Assembly: GCA_963766345.1 (NCBI GenBank)
Contig: CAVXZL010000015.1
Span: 79,920-143,919, forward strand
Direction: 5' to 3'
DNA: 64,000 nt
Origin: DASVFB01 sp963766345
GTDB lineage: Bacteria > Actinomycetota > Thermoleophilia > Gaiellales > Gaiellaceae
Shown: positions 43,461 to 52,259 of the stretch, in pieces
Numbering within the stretch: position 1 is the first letter of the stretch
How the letters are laid out: each line of letters starts with the position of its first letter
The notes under the pieces: model-generated
Databases searched by the model: none
The model's input: only the letters and a program-made list of their open reading frames with translations
What the model was told of the DNA's origin: nothing
Program-made: the position numbers and the translations under genes

Positions 43461-43494
43461 CCTGCTATATAGCAGGCGTGCTATCGGCCGTCAA
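43461..43494 (-). promoter_or_regulatory. promoter with overlapping 16-bp palindrome for the XRE-DUF2339 operon
   Basis: On the minus strand TTGACG (43494-43489), 17 bases, TATATA (43471-43466): near-consensus -35 and -10. The start would fall at or next to the ATG (43459). The perfect palindrome CCTGCTATATAGCAGG (43461-43476) covers the -10, and a half-site GTGCTAT lies at 43479-43485. The -35 includes the stop of the upstream gene. Confidence 0.65.
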
Positions 43495-44660
43495 GTCGCG
43501 AGCAGCGCACGACGGCGGCCCAGCTCCCACAGCACCGTCTTGATGTCTTCGGGCGTGTTGTACGCGTGCGGCGAGACGCGAAGGTTCCCGTCGCGTGACG
43601 ACGTGACGATCCCCTCGTTGCCGAGCTCCGTCACGAGACGCTCCGCGTCGGTCGACCTGATGCAGACGAGCGCGCCGCGCTCGCTCGGATTCCGCGGGGT
43701 GGCGACCGAGCCGCCGAGATCGTCCACGCCTTCGATCAGCAGTTCCGTCAGGCGGCGCACGTGCTTGCGCGTCGCCGCGATCCCGATCTCCTGCATCAGC
43801 TCGATCCCGGCGATGCCAGCGTAGATCGACGGAACCGGCGGAGTGCCCGACTGGAAGCGGCGCGCGTCCGGCGCCGGCGAGTAGTCGTGGATGTCCATCT
43901 CGAAGACGTTCCGGTCCGCGAACCAGCCGGTCGCCGTCGGCCATGCCGACTCCCAGAGCTCGCGCCGGCAGTACAGGAACCCGAGCCCCGCCGAGCCGAG
44001 CAGGTACTTGAGCACGCCCGCAGCGAGGAAGTCGACGCCGAGCGCCTTCACGTCGATCGGCAGCGAGCCGATCGCCTGGTACGAGTCGAGCAGCACCGGC
44101 ACGCCGCGCTCGTGCGCGAGCGCGACGATCGGCTTCACGTCGAGCATCGCGCCGTTGCGATAGCAGACGTGCGTGACCGAGACGAGCTTCGTCTCCTCGT
44201 CGATCACGCGGCGGAACTGACGCGGCGGGATCGTCCCGTCCTCGGCCTCGTGCACGTGGACGACACGCGCGCCGCGCGACTCCTGCGCGTGCCAGATCTG
44301 GCCGATCGTCGGGAACTCCCAGTCGGTGAGCACGACCTTGTGGCGCGGCCCGGCAAAGCGCAATCCACTGGCGAGCGCGGCGACGCCTGCCGACAGCGAC
44401 GTCGTGACGGCGACCTCCTCGGGCGCGGCGTTGATCAGCTTCGCGAACGCGGCACGCGCAGCCTCGGTGCGCTCGACCCAGTACTCCCAAGGAGCGCCGT
44501 ACTCGTCCCAGTCGCAAAGGTACTGCTCGTAGGAGTCGCGCACGGCGTCGGAGAGCGCGCCCTGCGAGCACGAGTTGACGTAGACGCGCTTCTCGAAGAT
44601 CGGAAAGCGGTGCCGGCACTTCGCGGGCAGGGTGTGCGGATCGGTGGTCGCGGGCGTCAC
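43491..44660 (-). CDS. PLP-dependent class V aminotransferase
   Basis: A 389-residue fold-type I enzyme of the cysteine desulfurase/isopenicillin-N epimerase group. Visible: VYVNSCSQGALSDAVRDSYE, VAVTTSLSAGVAALASGL, VLTDWEFPTIGQIWH, LLDSYQAIGSLPIDVKALG with the PLP-binding Asp/Gln region, and FLAAGVLKYLLGSAGLGFLY with the Schiff-base Lys. The class V group includes desulfurases, kynureninase-like and epimerase enzymes; substrate is unknown. It is the last gene of liv operon 2 (GTGA overlap with the second binding protein), so it may process an imported amino acid. Confidence 0.85.
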   Translation of the reverse strand: MTPATTDPHTLPAKCRHRFPIFEKRVYVNSCSQGALSDAVRDSYEQYLCDWDEYGAPWEYWVERTEAARAAFAKLINAAPEEVAVTTSLSAGVAALASGLRFAGPRHKVVLTDWEFPTIGQIWHAQESRGARVVHVHEAEDGTIPPRQFRRVIDEETKLVSVTHVCYRNGAMLDVKPIVALAHERGVPVLLDSYQAIGSLPIDVKALGVDFLAAGVLKYLLGSAGLGFLYCRRELWESAWPTATGWFADRNVFEMDIHDYSPAPDARRFQSGTPPVPSIYAGIAGIELMQEIGIAATRKHVRRLTELLIEGVDDLGGSVATPRNPSERGALVCIRSTDAERLVTELGNEGIVTSSRDGNLRVSPHAYNTPEDIKTVLWELGRRRALLAT

Positions 44661-45793
44661 CAGACGAGCTTGTGCTTCCCGCTGCTCTGGATCTGCGAGA
44701 CGTAGTACCTCGCAGACGGCATCTCGCCGTGCTTGTCGAACGCGACCGGTGCGCCGAGGATCGAGCGCGTGATCTTGACCGCCCGGATCGCCTGCCGGAG
44801 CTCGGCCCGCGTCGCTGTGCCGTCCGCGCACGCCGCCTTGTACGCAGTCGCGATCACCTGCGCGGCGACGTAGGACGGCGGGCCGAAAAGGCCCCACTTC
44901 GTCCCGTGCGCGGCCTCGTACGCGGCGATGACAGCCGCCGCCCCCGCGAGACCGTGAATGTCGCGGGAGAAGGACGAGACGTACGCGCCCGGCGCCGTGA
45001 ACTGCGCAGAGTCGAGTCCGTCGGAGCCCAGGATCTTCGTCGTGACGCCTTGATCCCGCAACTGCTGCGCGAACAGCTCCGCGTTCGAGGCCACCTGCCA
45101 CGGGAGGAAGACGACGTCGGTGCCGCTCGCCATGCCGGCGATCAGCGACGAGAAGTCCGTCGCCGTCTGGCTGACCGACCGCCGCTTCACCTGCACGCCG
45201 TTCGCCTTCAGTACGTTCGACGCCGACGTGGCGATGAGCGTCGAATACGGCTCCTCGTCGTCCACGATCAACACCTTCTTTGCGTTCAGCTTGTCGACCA
45301 TGAAGAAAGCGTCCGACTTCCCCTGAACGACGTTGCTGCCGACGACACGTGAGAACGTCGGATATGCGCCGCCCGTGAGGGTGACCGACGTCGCGGACGC
45401 GAGAACGCCGGGAAGCCCGCGGCGCGTGAAGACCTCGCCGACCGCCATCACCTCCTGCGATCCCGTCGGCCCGACCGTCGCGAGCATCGACTTGTCCGAC
45501 GCGAACGCCGAACCGACCTTGACCGCGAGCCGCGGCACCAGCCGCGTATCGCCCGACCGCACCGTGAACCGCGTCGCATTCGCGGCATTGAACCGGTCGA
45601 CCGCCAGGGTGGCCCAGTCGAGCTGCTCGCGCCCGATCGTCGCGAACGGTCCCGTGAGCGGCCCGAGGAATCCGATCTCGCCCGTGGCGCAGGCCGCGAC
45701 CTTTGCCGGCGGCGGCGCGCCCGGCACCGCGGAGACTCCTGCGGCTGCGACTCCAGCCGCGACGAGGCAGAACGCGACCGCCTTCGCCCTCAT
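44657..45793 (-). CDS. branched-chain amino acid type ABC substrate-binding protein (second of liv operon 2)
   Basis: A 378-residue exported Peripla_BP_6 protein. Signal peptide 1-22 (AVAFCLVAAGVAAAGVSAV), then CATGEIGFLGPLTGPFATIGREQLDW, VGPTGSQEVMAVGEVF, DDEEPYSTLIATSASNVLKANG, ILGSDGLDSAQF. Closely similar in plan to the binding protein at 49815 (shared QSQTASDYSS/QTATDFSS and LPWQ/IPWQ blocks), indicating duplication. It lies between livF and the PLP enzyme, 6 bases after livF. Confidence 0.92.
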   Translation of the reverse strand: MRAKAVAFCLVAAGVAAAGVSAVPGAPPPAKVAACATGEIGFLGPLTGPFATIGREQLDWATLAVDRFNAANATRFTVRSGDTRLVPRLAVKVGSAFASDKSMLATVGPTGSQEVMAVGEVFTRRGLPGVLASATSVTLTGGAYPTFSRVVGSNVVQGKSDAFFMVDKLNAKKVLIVDDEEPYSTLIATSASNVLKANGVQVKRRSVSQTATDFSSLIAGMASGTDVVFLPWQVASNAELFAQQLRDQGVTTKILGSDGLDSAQFTAPGAYVSSFSRDIHGLAGAAAVIAAYEAAHGTKWGLFGPPSYVAAQVIATAYKAACADGTATRAELRQAIRAVKITRSILGAPVAFDKHGEMPSARYYVSQIQSSGKHKLVW

Positions 45794-45799
45794 CGAGCC

Positions 45800-46510
45800 T
45801 CAGCGGCCAAGGTATGCCTTCCGGAGCTCTTCGTTTTGGAGCAAGTCGGCGGCCTTTCCCTCGAGAACCACACGTCCCGTCGACAAAACGTAACCGCGGT
45901 CGGCGATGGACAACGACACGTTCGCGTTCTGCTCGACGACGAGGATCGCCACCCCGGCCTCGTGGACCTCCTTGATGATCGCGAAGCTGCGCTCGACGAG
46001 GATCGGCGCGAGCCCCATCGACGGCTCGTCCATCAGCAGGAGCTTCGGCCGGGCCATCAGCGCGCGCCCCATGGCGACCATCTGCTGCTCGCCGCCTGAC
46101 AGGGTCCCGGCAAGCTGCGCACGGCGCTCGTGGAGGAGCGGGAAGAGCGTGTACACGCGCTCGAAGTCCTCCTTCCGGCCGCCGCCGTAGAGGTACGCGC
46201 CCATCTCCAGGTTCTCGAGCACGGTCATCGGTGCGAACAGCCGACGGTTCTCCGGGACGATCGCAATCCCGCGCGAGATGCGATAGCTCGTCGGTCGCCC
46301 CGTGATGTCCTCGCCGGCGAAGCGCACGCGTCCCTCGCGCGGCCGCACGATCCCGAGCACGGTTTTCAGCGTCGTCGACTTGCCCGAGGCGTTGCCGCCG
46401 AGCAGGCACACGAGCTCGCCCTCTGCGATGCGCACGTTGACCTTCTCGAGGATGCGGATCTGGCCGTAGTACGTCACGACGTGGTCGAGCTCGAGAAGGG
46501 GCTCGGTCAT
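45800..46510 (-). CDS. livF: branched-chain amino acid type ABC ATPase, LivF
   Basis: A 236-residue ATPase. Walker A is GGNASGKSTT, with Asn-Ala in place of the usual Asn-Gly, signature LSGGEQQMVAMGRALM, Walker B LLLMDEPSMGLAP and the VVEQNANVSLSIADRGYVL switch. Part of liv operon 2; the ATG overlaps the livG stop. Confidence 0.94.
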   Translation of the reverse strand: MTEPLLELDHVVTYYGQIRILEKVNVRIAEGELVCLLGGNASGKSTTLKTVLGIVRPREGRVRFAGEDITGRPTSYRISRGIAIVPENRRLFAPMTVLENLEMGAYLYGGGRKEDFERVYTLFPLLHERRAQLAGTLSGGEQQMVAMGRALMARPKLLLMDEPSMGLAPILVERSFAIIKEVHEAGVAILVVEQNANVSLSIADRGYVLSTGRVVLEGKAADLLQNEELRKAYLGR

Positions 46511-47295
46511 TTCGTCGCCGTTGCGCTCACGCCGAGGTACGCCTCGACGACCCGCGGGTCGGTCGCGACGGCGTCGAAGGACCCCTCGGCGATCTTGATG
46601 CCGTGGTCGAGCGCGACCACGCGGTCCGAAATTCCCTCGACGACGTGCATGTCGTGCTCGATGACGAGGATCGTGTAGCCGCCCTCGTTGCGCAGCTTGC
46701 CGATCAACTCGGTGATCTCGTGCGTCTCGGAGGGGTTCATCCCCGCGGCGGGCTCGTCGAGCAGGAGGATGCGCGGCTTGAGCGCGGTCGCGCGGGCGAT
46801 CTCCAGCCGCCGCCGGTTCGCATACGAGAGCGAGTAGGCCGGCTGGTTCCAGCGGTAACCCATGAGCCGCTGGCCGAAGAAGGAGAGCTTCTCCTCGGCG
46901 AGCCGCTCGATCTCGCGCTCCTCGCGGCGCATTCCCGGCGTGCGGAAGATCGACCTGAGCACGCCGGAGCGCGTGTGCGCCCACGTCGGCACCATCACGT
47001 TCTCCTTGACGGTCATGTTCAGGAAGAGCCGCAGCGTCTGGAACGTGCGCCCCACGCCGCGCTTCGCGATCGCGTGCGGCGACAGCCCGACGAGCGACTC
47101 GCCGTCGAGCAGGATGTCGCCCATGGTCGGCCGGTAGACACCGGTGACGAGATTGAAGAGCGTCGTCTTCCCCGCGCCGTTCGGCCCGATCACGCTGACG
47201 ATCTCGCCCTCCTCGACGTGCAGGTCGAGGTCGGAGATGACGTGCAGCCCGCCGAAGTCCATCGACACGCGCCGGAGCTCGAGGATGTGGCTCAC
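46507..47295 (-). CDS. livG: branched-chain amino acid type ABC ATPase, LivG
   Basis: A 262-residue ATPase. Walker A GPNGAGKTTLFNLVTG, RTFQTLRLFLNMTVKENVMV, the degenerate signature SYANRRRLEIARATAL in place of LSGGQ, Walker B ILLLDEPAAGMNP and LVIEHDMHVVEGISDRVVALDHG. The SYANRRR signature differs from the canonical Ser-Gly-Gly and is a feature of a LivG subset. GTG 47295 overlaps the livM stop. Confidence 0.94.
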   Translation of the reverse strand: MSHILELRRVSMDFGGLHVISDLDLHVEEGEIVSVIGPNGAGKTTLFNLVTGVYRPTMGDILLDGESLVGLSPHAIAKRGVGRTFQTLRLFLNMTVKENVMVPTWAHTRSGVLRSIFRTPGMRREEREIERLAEEKLSFFGQRLMGYRWNQPAYSLSYANRRRLEIARATALKPRILLLDEPAAGMNPSETHEITELIGKLRNEGGYTILVIEHDMHVVEGISDRVVALDHGIKIAEGSFDAVATDPRVVEAYLGVSATATK

Positions 47296-48737
47296 ACGAT
47301 CTCCACGCGTGCTGTTCCGAGCAGCCCCTGCGGCCGCACGTTCATCAACGCGACCAGGAGCGCGCCGAACAGGATCAGCCGCGTCACCGACGGCTGCTCG
47401 ATGAGCAGGTTCTCCCACACGAAGGCGGCGAGGTAGAGCGTCGGCGCGAGCAACACGACGCGCCACCATCCCTTAACCGTCGTCAGCACGAGGATCATGG
47501 CGATCAGCAGGACGTAGCCGTAGTCGGGCAGCCGGCCCGGGTTCTTCGGGATCACGACCCACGAGTGGATCGCGCCGGTGAGGAAGCCGCCCGTGTTCAC
47601 TGCACCCGACGTCGCGCTGTCCGAGCTCACGGTCGCGAGCGCGTGAATCGCGTAGCCGAGTGCCGCCGTACCCACGATGAGCGTGATCAGCTTCGGCCAC
47701 GGACGGACCTTCACGAGCATCGCGACGACAAGGATCCCGTAGAACAGCCAGCGTGCGCGGTCGGGCGTCGCAGGGGTGAGCAGCTCGTACGAGACGTTGA
47801 TGACGATCGCGCCGATGACGACGCCCATGAGGCTTCCGGCGCCGCCCAGGATCACGACCGCGTAGATCGTGATCAGGATCGACGTGTCGAAGTTGCCCGC
47901 CGCGACGCCGGTGAGCGCCGGCGCGACGATCGCGCCCGTCAAGCCCGCGATGCCGGCGCCGAACATGAAGGCGAGCAGCTTCAAGCGGTTCACCGGGATG
48001 CTCATCAGCTGAGCGGCGAGCGGGTCCTCGCGCAACGCCATCCACGACCGGCCGATGCGCGAGCGCACGAGCGACCACAGCGCCGCGAACACGACGACGA
48101 ACCCGCCGAGGATGAAGTAGTAGTACTGCTTCGTCGACGTCAGCGTGTAGCCGAAGATGCTGATGTTGTCGATGCTCCCGATGCCGTTCGCGCCGCCGGT
48201 CAGGCCTTTCGGGTTCGCGTTGTTGGCGAACGTGACGAACGCCTGACCGAAGAACAGGGTCACGATCGCGAGGTAGTCGCCGAGCAGACGCCGTGACGAG
48301 AGACCGAGGGTCAGGCCGAGCACAGCCGACACGACGATCGCGATCGGAATCGTCACCTCGGCCGGCCAATGGATCCCGTGCAGGTCGGACGAGAGGATCG
48401 CGTAGGTGTAGGCGCCGATGCCGTAGAACGCGACGTAGCCGAGATCGAGCAGGCCAGCAAAGCCGACGACGACGTTCAGCCCGAGCCCGAGCATGATGTA
48501 CACGAGCGTGAAGAAGCCGTAGCGGAAGAGGTTCCCCGAGCTGAGGAAGAGCGGCAGCGTCGCAGCGAGGGCGACGAACGCGGCGAGGCGGAACGGCGGC
48601 GGCGTTCGCTCGAACGCGCCGAGCGCAAGCCCGCGGGCGCCGCGCGGCCCTTCGATCCTCTCGTCCGCGGAGGCGACCCACGAATCGACGCCGATCCTCG
48701 GACCGTCTGGCTGCTCGGTGACCGGCGGGACGTCCAT
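47292..48737 (-). CDS. livM: branched-chain amino acid type ABC permease, LivM (long form)
   Basis: A 481-residue permease, longer than the usual 320-350. The core has GLGLNVVVGFAGLLDLGYVAFYGIGAY, GLSSRRLLGDYLAIVTLFFGQAF, coupling loop WMALREDPLAAQLMSIPV and ILGGAGSLMGVVIGAIVI. An extra 130 residues with three helices follow (WARWLFYGILVV onward, GYVLLIAMILVLTTVKGWW) and it ends RPQGLLG. The N-terminal 60 residues are soluble. It starts 1 base after the livH stop. Confidence 0.92.
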   Translation of the reverse strand: MDVPPVTEQPDGPRIGVDSWVASADERIEGPRGARGLALGAFERTPPPFRLAAFVALAATLPLFLSSGNLFRYGFFTLVYIMLGLGLNVVVGFAGLLDLGYVAFYGIGAYTYAILSSDLHGIHWPAEVTIPIAIVVSAVLGLTLGLSSRRLLGDYLAIVTLFFGQAFVTFANNANPKGLTGGANGIGSIDNISIFGYTLTSTKQYYYFILGGFVVVFAALWSLVRSRIGRSWMALREDPLAAQLMSIPVNRLKLLAFMFGAGIAGLTGAIVAPALTGVAAGNFDTSILITIYAVVILGGAGSLMGVVIGAIVINVSYELLTPATPDRARWLFYGILVVAMLVKVRPWPKLITLIVGTAALGYAIHALATVSSDSATSGAVNTGGFLTGAIHSWVVIPKNPGRLPDYGYVLLIAMILVLTTVKGWWRVVLLAPTLYLAAFVWENLLIEQPSVTRLILFGALLVALMNVRPQGLLGTARVEIV

Positions 48738-49739
48738 TTACACCTTCTGGATCGCGCGCGTCCCGAGCAGGCCCGTAGGCCGCACGAGCATGAAGACGAT
48801 CAGGATCGAGAACACGATCAGGTCGGACCAGTTGCCGTTGGCATAACCCTGTGCGAACGACTCGGCCGAGCCGACGAGCAGGCCTCCGAGCATCGCGCCG
48901 GGGATGCTGCCGATGCCGCCCACGACAGCGGCCGTGAACCCCTTCAGCCCCGCGAGGAAGCCCATGAAGTGGTAGATCTGGCCGAAGGCGAGGCCGAACA
49001 TCACGCCCGCGGCTCCTGCGAGCGCCGAGCCGATGAAGAACGTCGACGAGATGACACGGTCGACGTTCACGCCCATCATCGCGGCGGCCTCGCGGTCGAA
49101 CGACGTCGCGCGAATCGCCCTGCCGAGCTGCGTGCGCGCGACGAACAGCGTGAGCACGATCATGAGCGCGACCGCGGCGGCGACGACGAGGATCCGGATC
49201 TTCCAGATGAAGACGCCGCCGATGTGGATGCCGCCGAACCCCACGAGATCAAACGTGCCGTAGTCGCGGTAACGCGAGCCGAACAGGATCAGCGCACTGT
49301 TCTGGAGCAGGAACGAGACGCCGAGCGCGCTGATCAGCGGCGCGATGCGGGGCGCATCGCGCAGGCGCCGATACGCGAATCGTTCGATGACGACGCCGAG
49401 CCCGCCCGAGGCAAGCATCGCGACGGCAAACATCAGCACGATGAGAAGCCAGACGTTGATCGCCGGAGCCAACGCGCCGCCGAGCGCCGAGAGGACGCCG
49501 AAGCCGATGAACGCGCCGATCATGTAGACGTCGCCGTGTGCGAAGTTCAGCAGCTTGAGGATCCCGTAGACCATCGAGTAGCCGAGCGCGATCAACGCGT
49601 AGACGCTGCCGAGCGTCAGTCCGTTCACGAGCAGCGTGAAGAAGAGCGTCCATCCCTTGTCGTGGATCTCCCAGGCGAAGAAGCCGACGACCGCGATCAC
49701 GATCGCGCCCCCGAGTCCGATACCTCTCACTCGCCGCAT
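48738..49739 (-). CDS. livH: branched-chain amino acid type ABC permease, LivH
   Basis: A 333-residue permease: GLTLGSVYALIALGYSMVYG, ILKLLNFAHGDVYMIGAFIG, AIRATSFDREAAAMMGVNVDRVI coupling loop, GFTAAVVGGIGSIPGAMLGG and RPTGLLG at the end. First membrane gene after the binding protein, with a stem-loop in the gap between them. Confidence 0.94.
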   Translation of the reverse strand: MRRVRGIGLGGAIVIAVVGFFAWEIHDKGWTLFFTLLVNGLTLGSVYALIALGYSMVYGILKLLNFAHGDVYMIGAFIGFGVLSALGGALAPAINVWLLIVLMFAVAMLASGGLGVVIERFAYRRLRDAPRIAPLISALGVSFLLQNSALILFGSRYRDYGTFDLVGFGGIHIGGVFIWKIRILVVAAAVALMIVLTLFVARTQLGRAIRATSFDREAAAMMGVNVDRVISSTFFIGSALAGAAGVMFGLAFGQIYHFMGFLAGLKGFTAAVVGGIGSIPGAMLGGLLVGSAESFAQGYANGNWSDLIVFSILIVFMLVRPTGLLGTRAIQKV

Positions 49740-49763
49740 GGGTGACGGCTACCTTCGCACAAC

Positions 49764-49798
49764 CGCGTGCGGCCCACCGATGAGTGGAACCGCACGCG
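49764..49798 (-). terminator. intercistronic stem-loop between binding protein and livH
   Basis: A 9-bp perfect stem (CGCGTGCGG and CCGCACGCG) with a 17-base loop in the 75-bp gap after the binding protein stop. In such operons a hairpin here allows high binding-protein expression and reduced readthrough into the membrane genes. Confidence 0.45.
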
Positions 49799-49814
49799 TG
49801 TTGCTTCATCTGAC

Positions 49815-50999
49815 TTAGCCGATCGGCTTGTACGTGCCGTTGCTCTGGATCTGGTAGATCCCGAACTTGCCTCCCTTGAGGTCGCCGTTCTTCGTGAACG
49901 CGACGGCGAGGCCGAGGATCGACTGGGCCTTCGGGATCGTCACGGCGGCGACGTCCTTCCGGACCTCCGCGCGCGTGATCTTGCCGTCCGTGCAGGCCTT
50001 CGCGACAGCCCTCATCGCGACGCCCGCCGCGACCCCCGACGGGGCGCCGAAGAACTCGCCGTCACCGCCGTGGGCCTTCTCGTACGCAGCCACCTGCGCC
50101 GACTTCGGGTCCACCGGGAAGAACGAGTCGTACGAACCGGCGATCTTGAACGTCGACGGATCGAAGAGGCCGTCCGAGCCGAAGAGCTTCGCGCTCTTGC
50201 CGGCCGCCTTGAGCTGGTTCCCGAACCCCTGCGCCTGGGCCGACAGCTGCCACGGGATGTAGACGTACTGCACGCTGCTGCCGATCTTCGCGATCTGCGA
50301 CGAGTAGTCGGACGCCGTCTGGCTGATCGAGTCGCGACCGACGGTGACTCCCTTCGCCTTCAGGTAGCTCTCCACCGTGTCGGCGAGGCCCTGGGAGTAC
50401 GTCTCCTGGTCGTCGATGATGTACACGTTCTTCGCGTGCAGCTTGTTGACGAGGTAGCTGCCGACCGTCGGGCCCTGAACGCTGTCGTTCGGCACGACGC
50501 GGAAGAAGTAGCCCTTCCGGGTGCCGTCCGTGAGCGACGTCCGTGTCGCGGAGCCCGAGATGAAGGCCAGGCCGCCGCCCTTGTACGACGCGAACGAATC
50601 CTGGACCTCCTGGCTGCCGGCCGGTCCGGCGACCACCCACACGCGCTTGTCAGACGCAAGCGTCTTCGCCGCCTTGATCGCCTCGGCGACGTTCGGGAGT
50701 TGCGTGTCGCCCTGGACGATCTTGAACTTCGGCTTTGCGGACGACTTGTTCCACCGCGTCACGGCGAACTGCGCCCAGTGCAGCTGCTGGACGCCGATCG
50801 AGGACGCTGCGCCCGTGATGGGAGCGGCCACGCCGATGTACATCGTCTTGCCGCACTTGGCGGTCGCGGCCTCCTGTGCGGTCGGCGCGGCCGCCGCCGA
50901 AACTCGACCGGCGCCGTCCGTATGCGCGGCCGCGGCGGCGACGGCAATGACCGCCAGTGCCGAAGCGACCAGCAGGGTGATCCCTGCCTTGCTCTTCAT
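49815..50999 (-). CDS. branched-chain amino acid type ABC substrate-binding protein, liv operon 2
   Basis: A 394-residue exported Peripla_BP_6 protein. Signal peptide to about residue 26, an Ala-rich spacer, then KTMYIGVAAPITGAASSIGVQQ, VAGPAGSQEVQDSFASYKGGG, IDDQETYSQGLADTVESYLKA, SDYSSQIAKIGSSVQYVYIPW and LFGSDGLFDPSTF. Strong AAGGAGGGC ribosome site before the ATG. It is the first gene of liv operon 2 and probably its main receptor; ligand unknown. Confidence 0.93.
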   Translation of the reverse strand: MKSKAGITLLVASALAVIAVAAAAAHTDGAGRVSAAAAPTAQEAATAKCGKTMYIGVAAPITGAASSIGVQQLHWAQFAVTRWNKSSAKPKFKIVQGDTQLPNVAEAIKAAKTLASDKRVWVVAGPAGSQEVQDSFASYKGGGLAFISGSATRTSLTDGTRKGYFFRVVPNDSVQGPTVGSYLVNKLHAKNVYIIDDQETYSQGLADTVESYLKAKGVTVGRDSISQTASDYSSQIAKIGSSVQYVYIPWQLSAQAQGFGNQLKAAGKSAKLFGSDGLFDPSTFKIAGSYDSFFPVDPKSAQVAAYEKAHGGDGEFFGAPSGVAAGVAMRAVAKACTDGKITRAEVRKDVAAVTIPKAQSILGLAVAFTKNGDLKGGKFGIYQIQSNGTYKPIG

Positions 51000-51067
51000 G
51001 TGCCCTCCTTAGTCCTCAGATTGTGATGCTCGGTAGTTGGACGCCTCACGCGGCCGTCGGTTTGCGC

Positions 51068-51775
51068 CTACGCGCGGGACGCGGGATCCCCCGACGGGTG
51101 GAAGACGCCGAGGACGTTCATGTTCGTGGCTCCCCCGTTCTCGAGGCAGTGCAGCGTGTACGGCGGCAGGTGGAGGCAGGTTCCAGGCGCCATCGGGACC
51201 TCCTCTCCTGCGATGTGGTACGTCCCGGTTCCCTCCAGGATGTACACGACCTCGTCGTAGGTGTGGCTGTGCTCCGGCGCCCGCCCGGGTGGGATCACTC
51301 CGACGAACTGCGTCACGTCGAGGCAGCCTGCGTCCTGGTTGACCAGGTAGCGGAACTCCCGATTCGGCGATGCCGGCAGCGGCTCCTGCTCGGCGTAGCG
51401 GACCGTCACGCGCCTCGGCTCGCCGACGCCGAGCTCGCTCTCGGGCGCCGTGACCGAGACGACCTGCATGGCGTCCGCCGTCTCGACGCTGTACGACTCG
51501 CCCGGTGCGATGAACGCGGCCGTCCACGGCTCGAGAGCATGGCTTTCGCCGTTCAACTCGAGCGACCCCGTTCCGGAGACGACGAACAGCACTTCTTGCC
51601 TGTCGTCATGGCCGCGTTCGTGCGAGCGTCCAGGAGCGAAGCGGATCACGTGCTGCTCGAGCCGCTCGCAGCCGCGCGACGCGTCGATCGTCGTCCGCAC
51701 CTCTGCGGTGTCGCCGGGCGTGCGCACGCCCGGAACGTCCTGCTCCGCGATGACGAAGCCCTCTGCGACCGGCAC
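51068..51775 (-). CDS. bicupin domain protein
   Basis: A 235-residue protein with two cupin domains. The first (about 30-115) has SHERGHDDRQEVLFVVSGTG, the second (about 145-225) has PEHSHTYDEVVYILEGTGTYH and a later HCLENGG; both keep the His-x3-His/Glu type metal ligands of motif 1. Bicupins are isomerases, dioxygenases or aminohydrolases; substrate unknown. It lies 68 bases before the binding protein gene, same strand, so it may belong to liv operon 2. GTG 51775. Confidence 0.85.
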   Translation of the reverse strand: MPVAEGFVIAEQDVPGVRTPGDTAEVRTTIDASRGCERLEQHVIRFAPGRSHERGHDDRQEVLFVVSGTGSLELNGESHALEPWTAAFIAPGESYSVETADAMQVVSVTAPESELGVGEPRRVTVRYAEQEPLPASPNREFRYLVNQDAGCLDVTQFVGVIPPGRAPEHSHTYDEVVYILEGTGTYHIAGEEVPMAPGTCLHLPPYTLHCLENGGATNMNVLGVFHPSGDPASRA

Positions 51776-51830
51776 GCCGTCATTCTCACGACACGCGCAC
51801 CGCGCGTCAACGCACGGCTAGTGTCGGTGC

Positions 51831-52259
51831 GTGATCCGGCCGGCCACGGGCGCGGACGTCGAGGCGGTGCGCATCCTCTTCCGCGAGTACGCCGACGGCC
51901 TGGGCGTCGACCTGTCGTTCCAGGATTTCGATGCGGAGCTCGCGGATCCGCTGGGCTTCCACGAGGTCGTGCTCCTGGCCGCGGGCGGCTGCGTCGCTCT
52001 GCGGCGCCTCGACGCCCGGACGTGCGAGATGAAGCGGCTCTATGTCCGGCCGGCGGCGCGCGGAACCGGACTCGGCCGCGCGCTCGCGGAGGCCGTGATC
52101 GCGCACGCCCGTGCGCGCGGGTACGAGCGGATGCTGCTCGACACGCTGCCGTCGATGACGCAGGCGCGGTCGCTCTACGCGTCGCTCGGCTTCCGCGAGA
52201 CCGACGCGTACCGCTACAACCCGGTGGCGGGCACGAGCTTCCTCGAGCTCCTGCTCTAG
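51831..52259 (+). CDS. GNAT family N-acetyltransferase
   Basis: A 142-residue GNAT: MIRPATGADVEAVRILFREYA at the start, CEMKRLYVRPAARGTGLGRALAEAVIAHARA with the acetyl-CoA loop RGTGLG, and ERMLLDTLPSMTQARSLYASLGF as the last strand-helix. Divergent from the bicupin gene and converging with the LanC-like gene (stops overlap by 3 bases). Substrate unknown. Confidence 0.9.
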   Translation: MIRPATGADVEAVRILFREYADGLGVDLSFQDFDAELADPLGFHEVVLLAAGGCVALRRLDARTCEMKRLYVRPAARGTGLGRALAEAVIAHARARGYERMLLDTLPSMTQARSLYASLGFRETDAYRYNPVAGTSFLELLL

